Of a DNA stretch of 55,633 bases, positions 48,990 through 55,633 are shown piece by piece. Under the pieces are notes generated by a model. The model was not told the DNA's origin. It did no database searches and worked only from the letters and a program-made list of their open reading frames with translations. Both the position numbers and the translations under genes were made by a program. The stretch covers positions 1 through 55,633 of the forward strand of contig NZ_LXHE01000008.1 in the NCBI RefSeq assembly GCF_001656295.1, read 5' to 3'. The DNA comes from Moraxella catarrhalis. GTDB lineage: Bacteria > Pseudomonadota > Gammaproteobacteria > Pseudomonadales > Moraxellaceae. Each line of letters starts with the position of its first letter. Within the stretch, counting starts at the first letter, position 1.

Positions 48990-49877
48990 ATGAACTACAA
49001 ACATGCCTATCATGCAGGTAACTTTGCTGATGTTGCCAAGCATATTTTACTTTTGCAGTTATTAAGCCAATTTAGCGCCAAAGCCAAGCCATTTTATGTG
49101 CTTGATGCCTATGGCGGTCGTGGCTTGTACTCATTGGCAAGCACCGAAATCCAAAAAACCCAAGAAGCGCAGCGAGGCGTTATCGCGCTTGAGCAAGCTG
49201 TTAGGGCAGGCTTGGACGGACTGCCAAAAGCTGTCAGCCGATATTTATCAGACTTAGCATTTGCCCGTCAAAAATATGATCAGCATGTTTACCCTGGCTC
49301 GCCTTGGTGGATCGCGCATCATGGCGAATATCACTCCGAGGATGCGCCGCTTCGCGCGGAAGCTTTTGAGGCGATCGCTGATGAATATGATGCGCTTAAT
49401 TATCAGCTTTATCAGCTGCCGATCGGTATTCATCATCGAGATGCCTTTGAGGGCGTGCGTGCTGTTATACCGCCCAAAGAAAAGCGTGGCATCATTTTAT
49501 TAGATCCGCCATTTGAACAAGAGCATAAAGACTTTAGCCGCTTGGTAGATTTATTGGTTAGCAGCCATAAAAAGTTTGCGACAGGGACTTTTGTTTTATG
49601 GTATCCCATTAAAAATATTGAGGCAGTTGACTTATTTTATAAAAAAATGAAACGCACTGGTATCAAAAAACAACTGGTCTGTGAGTTAAATTTATATCCT
49701 AATGATGTCGCTGTTGGACTAAATGGAACGGGTCTATTGGTCATCAATCCACCGTGGCAATTTGCCGATCATGCTCAAGAGATCATTGAATTTTTGGCGC
49801 CGATCTTAAAGCCTCAAGACGCCCCTCAAATGTCTCTTGGTGAGATGGCAGTGGTTAAGTGGTTGGTTGCAGAATGA
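48990..49877 (+). CDS. rlmJ: 23S rRNA (adenine2030-N6)-methyltransferase
   Basis: Methylates A2030 of 23S rRNA. 295 residues. The N terminus MNYKHAYHAGNFADVAKH is the family hallmark; a SAM-binding LDAYGGRGLYSL follows and the catalytic DPPFE is at about 172-176. No ribosome-binding site is visible before ATG 48990, so translation may be from a short leader. pssA follows after 79 bases. Confidence 0.95.
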   Translation: MNYKHAYHAGNFADVAKHILLLQLLSQFSAKAKPFYVLDAYGGRGLYSLASTEIQKTQEAQRGVIALEQAVRAGLDGLPKAVSRYLSDLAFARQKYDQHVYPGSPWWIAHHGEYHSEDAPLRAEAFEAIADEYDALNYQLYQLPIGIHHRDAFEGVRAVIPPKEKRGIILLDPPFEQEHKDFSRLVDLLVSSHKKFATGTFVLWYPIKNIEAVDLFYKKMKRTGIKKQLVCELNLYPNDVAVGLNGTGLLVINPPWQFADHAQEIIEFLAPILKPQDAPQMSLGEMAVVKWLVAE

Positions 49878-49882
49878 TTTTT

Positions 49883-49918
49883 ATCACAAAATCAAGTAAA
49901 ATCACAAAGTCAAGTTAA
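49883..49918. repeat. Two tandem 18-bp units
   Basis: Units at 49883-49900 and 49901-49918 (ATCACAAA start) differ at two positions. They lie between rlmJ and pssA. Confidence 0.8.
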
Positions 49919-49956
49919 GATAGCTTTGGATGTCTAATAAATAAAAAAGGGCAATT

Positions 49957-50766
49957 ATGTCAGAAATTCAAAAGCCTGAAACGCATACTGCATCAAATGA
50001 GCATGAGCATGATGGCATCACCTTTGAGGTGATTGAGCCTGAGCATTCAGGTGATAAACGCATTATGACTTCAGGAGTCTATTTGATTCCAAATTTAATT
50101 ACCACTTTGTCATTATTTTCAGGATTTTATTCCATTATTTTAAGCACCAGTGCAGATTATCAGCGTGCAGGGCTTGCGATTTTTGTTTCTGCTTTCTTGG
50201 ATGGTATGGACGGTCGAGCAGCGCGTATGTTTAACGCCCAAAGCCCCTTTGGCGAACAATACGACTCATTGGCAGATTGCATTGCATTTGGTTTAGCACC
50301 AGCAATTTTAATCTACAGTTTTGCTTTGGCACCATTGGGTCGATTTGGCATGGCGTGTGCATTTGTTTATGCAGCTTGTGCAGCATTTCGTTTAGCAAGA
50401 TTTAATGTCCAAATCGATGTTGTGGATAAAAAATATTTTATTGGGCTGGCAAGCCCCTTGGCAGCTTTATTAATTGCGTGTTCTGTCTTAGTTGCAGCTA
50501 AATATGCCAGTCTTATGACAGCAATACCCACCGCATTAACTTGGTTTTTTGCTCTTTGGACAATTGTCTGTGGGATTTTGATGGTCAGCAATATAAAGTA
50601 TTATTCTTTTAAAGAATTTGATAAACAAAAAGTTCCATTTGTTGTGCTGTTATTGGCTGTTTTGGTATTTGGTGTTGTGTTGTATGATATTCCAGTTGGC
50701 TTATTGGCGATAGGGATTGCTTATGTATTATCAGGTTTTGTGACCACATTAAATAAAAAATTTTAA
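49957..50766 (+). CDS. pssA: CDP-diacylglycerol-serine O-phosphatidyltransferase
   Basis: Integral membrane enzyme making phosphatidylserine, the precursor of phosphatidylethanolamine. 269 residues with about eight membrane segments. The CDP-alcohol phosphatidyltransferase motif is complete: D85-G-x2-A-R, G99, D103 and D107. This is the membrane (type II) form rather than the peripheral E. coli PssA. The first 38 residues are an acidic, His-rich polar head. A GGG site precedes the ATG. Confidence 0.94.
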   Translation: MSEIQKPETHTASNEHEHDGITFEVIEPEHSGDKRIMTSGVYLIPNLITTLSLFSGFYSIILSTSADYQRAGLAIFVSAFLDGMDGRAARMFNAQSPFGEQYDSLADCIAFGLAPAILIYSFALAPLGRFGMACAFVYAACAAFRLARFNVQIDVVDKKYFIGLASPLAALLIACSVLVAAKYASLMTAIPTALTWFFALWTIVCGILMVSNIKYYSFKEFDKQKVPFVVLLLAVLVFGVVLYDIPVGLLAIGIAYVLSGFVTTLNKKF

Positions 50767-50803
50767 CAATACAAAAAATTTTCAAAATTTTTAAAAAAAG
50801 TGC

Positions 50804-50831
50804 TTGACGCCAATAAAATTTAGCGTATAAT
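50804..50831 (+). promoter_or_regulatory. rRNA operon promoter P1
   Basis: TTGACG (50804-50809), a 16-base spacer and TATAAT (50826-50831), preceded by A/T tracts that could serve as an UP element. Confidence 0.85.
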
Positions 50832-50901
50832 AGCCGTCGTTGATTGCAACGATGGTTTTTTAATTAATCGAATTATCATGCAAAACAAACAAAAAAACCG
50901 C

Positions 50902-50929
50902 TTGACTTTAAAACATTCCATGTTATAAT
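50902..50929 (+). promoter_or_regulatory. rRNA operon promoter P2
   Basis: TTGACT (50902-50907), a 16-base spacer and TATAAT (50924-50929), 98 bases after P1, the usual tandem arrangement. Confidence 0.85.
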
Positions 50930-51232
50930 GTTCAGCTCAAGTTAATCAGACGATGATTAACACACTATTTAAAATCCAAACTAAAGAACAACTTGTGTGG
51001 ATTTTTGTCAATACAAGATACTTAAATAAATTATCATTCATTGATACTTATTACTTATCTTAATTACTTATCTTAAGTAAGGCAAAAATACTCAAAGTTA
51101 ATTCATTTACACGATGAGCAGATATTTTAAAAATATCAATTATTGCTAGTAAGTACATAATGTACACGATGAATGAGCCAAAATTAAAGTCCAATAAAAA
51201 AGCTTGTCTTTTTCATTGGCAAATAAAAGATT
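50930..51232 (+). other. rRNA operon leader
   Basis: About 300 bases of AT-rich transcribed leader without a gene. It holds a perfect 13-bp tandem duplication of ATTACTTATCTTA (51050-51075) and a processing-type hairpin near its 3' end. I could not identify a convincing boxA element. Confidence 0.7.
51191..51219 (+). other. Hairpin just before 16S rRNA
   Basis: CCAAT pairs with ATTGG and AAAAAG with CTTTTT around a short loop. The position suggests a role in pre-16S processing. Confidence 0.5.
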
Positions 51233-52761
<1,529 letters not shown>

Positions 52762-52822
52762 ACGAAGTTATCTGATTGGCAAGAATTCACAACAAGTTGT
52801 TCTTTGGTAAGATGTTTAAAAC

Positions 52823-52899
52823 GGGTCTATAGCTCAGTTGGTTAGAGCACCGTGTTGATAACGCGGGGGTCATAAGTTCAAGTCTTATTAGACCCACCA
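52823..52899 (+). tRNA. tRNA-Ile (anticodon GAT)
   Basis: 77-nt cloverleaf in the 16S-23S spacer; acceptor GGGTCTA/TAGACCC fully paired, CCA encoded, anticodon GAT at 52857-52859. Confidence 0.97.
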
Positions 52900-52903
52900 T
52901 TTT

Positions 52904-52979
52904 GGGGCCATAGCTCAGTTGGTAGAGCGCCTGCCTTGCACGCAGGAGGTCAGGAGTTCGACTCTCCTTGGCTCCACCA
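52904..52979 (+). tRNA. tRNA-Ala (anticodon TGC)
   Basis: 76-nt cloverleaf only four bases after tRNA-Ile; acceptor GGGGCCA/TGGCTCC with one G-U pair, CCA encoded, anticodon TGC at 52937-52939. Confidence 0.97.
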
Positions 52980-53224
52980 ATAAACATCAAAGCATACATA
53001 AGCAATTTAAATAAGATTTCTTATTTATGCTTTCATTTTATAAACTGACGAAGTTTATAACATTATTTAACAACATAGTATGAGTCTGGGTTAATTATTA
53101 TCCAACGTAATAATTAACCATGGTGATTGTACCCAATACAATCACCTAAAGTAAAGAGAACTGAATCAAGCGTAAACATAGGTGAATCGTTACACATTAC
53201 CCATAAGACCCCTTGGGGTTGTAT
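52980..53224 (+). other. Spacer between tRNA-Ala and 23S rRNA
   Basis: 245 bases without a gene. A nested hairpin (AAAGCATA at 52989 with TATGCTTT ending 53033, and AAATAAG with CTTATTT inside) follows the tRNA; TATTTAACAAC near 53064 resembles part of a boxA antitermination signal. Confidence 0.5.

Positions 53225-55633
<2,409 letters not shown>

Overview
The window reads as a chromosomal core-genome segment of a gammaproteobacterium of the family Moraxellaceae, most likely genus Moraxella. The basis is the 16S rRNA sequence, a moderately AT-rich composition, SMC instead of MukBEF, and the protein sequences; the species cannot be fixed by eye. I see no prophage, insertion sequence, CRISPR array, toxin-antitoxin pair, restriction system or integrase, and no clearly new multi-gene system. 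What is unusual lies mainly in regulatory layout and gene order.

Layout. 1-13.9 kb is the classic translation/transcription cluster on the + strand: tuf, tRNA-Trp, secE, nusG, rplK, rplA, rplJ, rplL, rpoB, rpoC, with internal promoters, r-protein leader RNAs and an attenuator before rpoB. 14-24.6 kb carries housekeeping and redox genes: serA, glutathione reductase (gor), nagZ, the periplasmic protease prc, a 52-residue DUF1328 membrane protein, tRNA-Phe, a TSUP exporter, birA-coaX, and an OsmC-like/MAPEG pair with overlapping reading frames. 24.8-31.2 kb holds rppH, smc, rpsB and tsf. 31.2-37.3 kb holds pyrE, gshB, then a fragment of the division/cell-wall cluster (murG-murC-ddl) and a YgjP-type metalloprotein.

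37.3-41.2 kb is a peroxide-defence locus: oxyR divergent from ahpC, with ahpF separated from ahpC by a reversed DUF465 gene and preceded by a large imperfect palindrome. 41.3-46 kb has a DUF606-type transporter, iscX and a ferric-iron ABC importer in which the binding-protein gene (fbpA) is divergent from the permease and ATPase genes, with a good Fur-box match between them. 46-50.8 kb holds dapE, a lipoprotein gene close behind a 2-oxoglutarate/Fe(II) oxygenase gene, rlmJ and pssA. The window ends in an rRNA operon with tandem promoters: 16S, tRNA-Ile, tRNA-Ala, and 23S truncated by the window edge.

Together the genes cover protein synthesis and RNA polymerase assembly, peptidoglycan precursor synthesis (murG, murC, ddl, dapE) and recycling (nagZ), thiol/peroxide defence (gshB, gor, oxyR, ahpC, ahpF, OsmC-like) and iron/Fe-S supply (fbpABC, iscX). 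Start codons were chosen from ribosome-binding sites and family alignment recalled from memory; several genes start downstream of the longest open frame (secE, rplL, serA, gor, prc, smc, murG, ddl, ahpC, fbpC, fbpA, dapE, the lipoprotein and the oxygenase).
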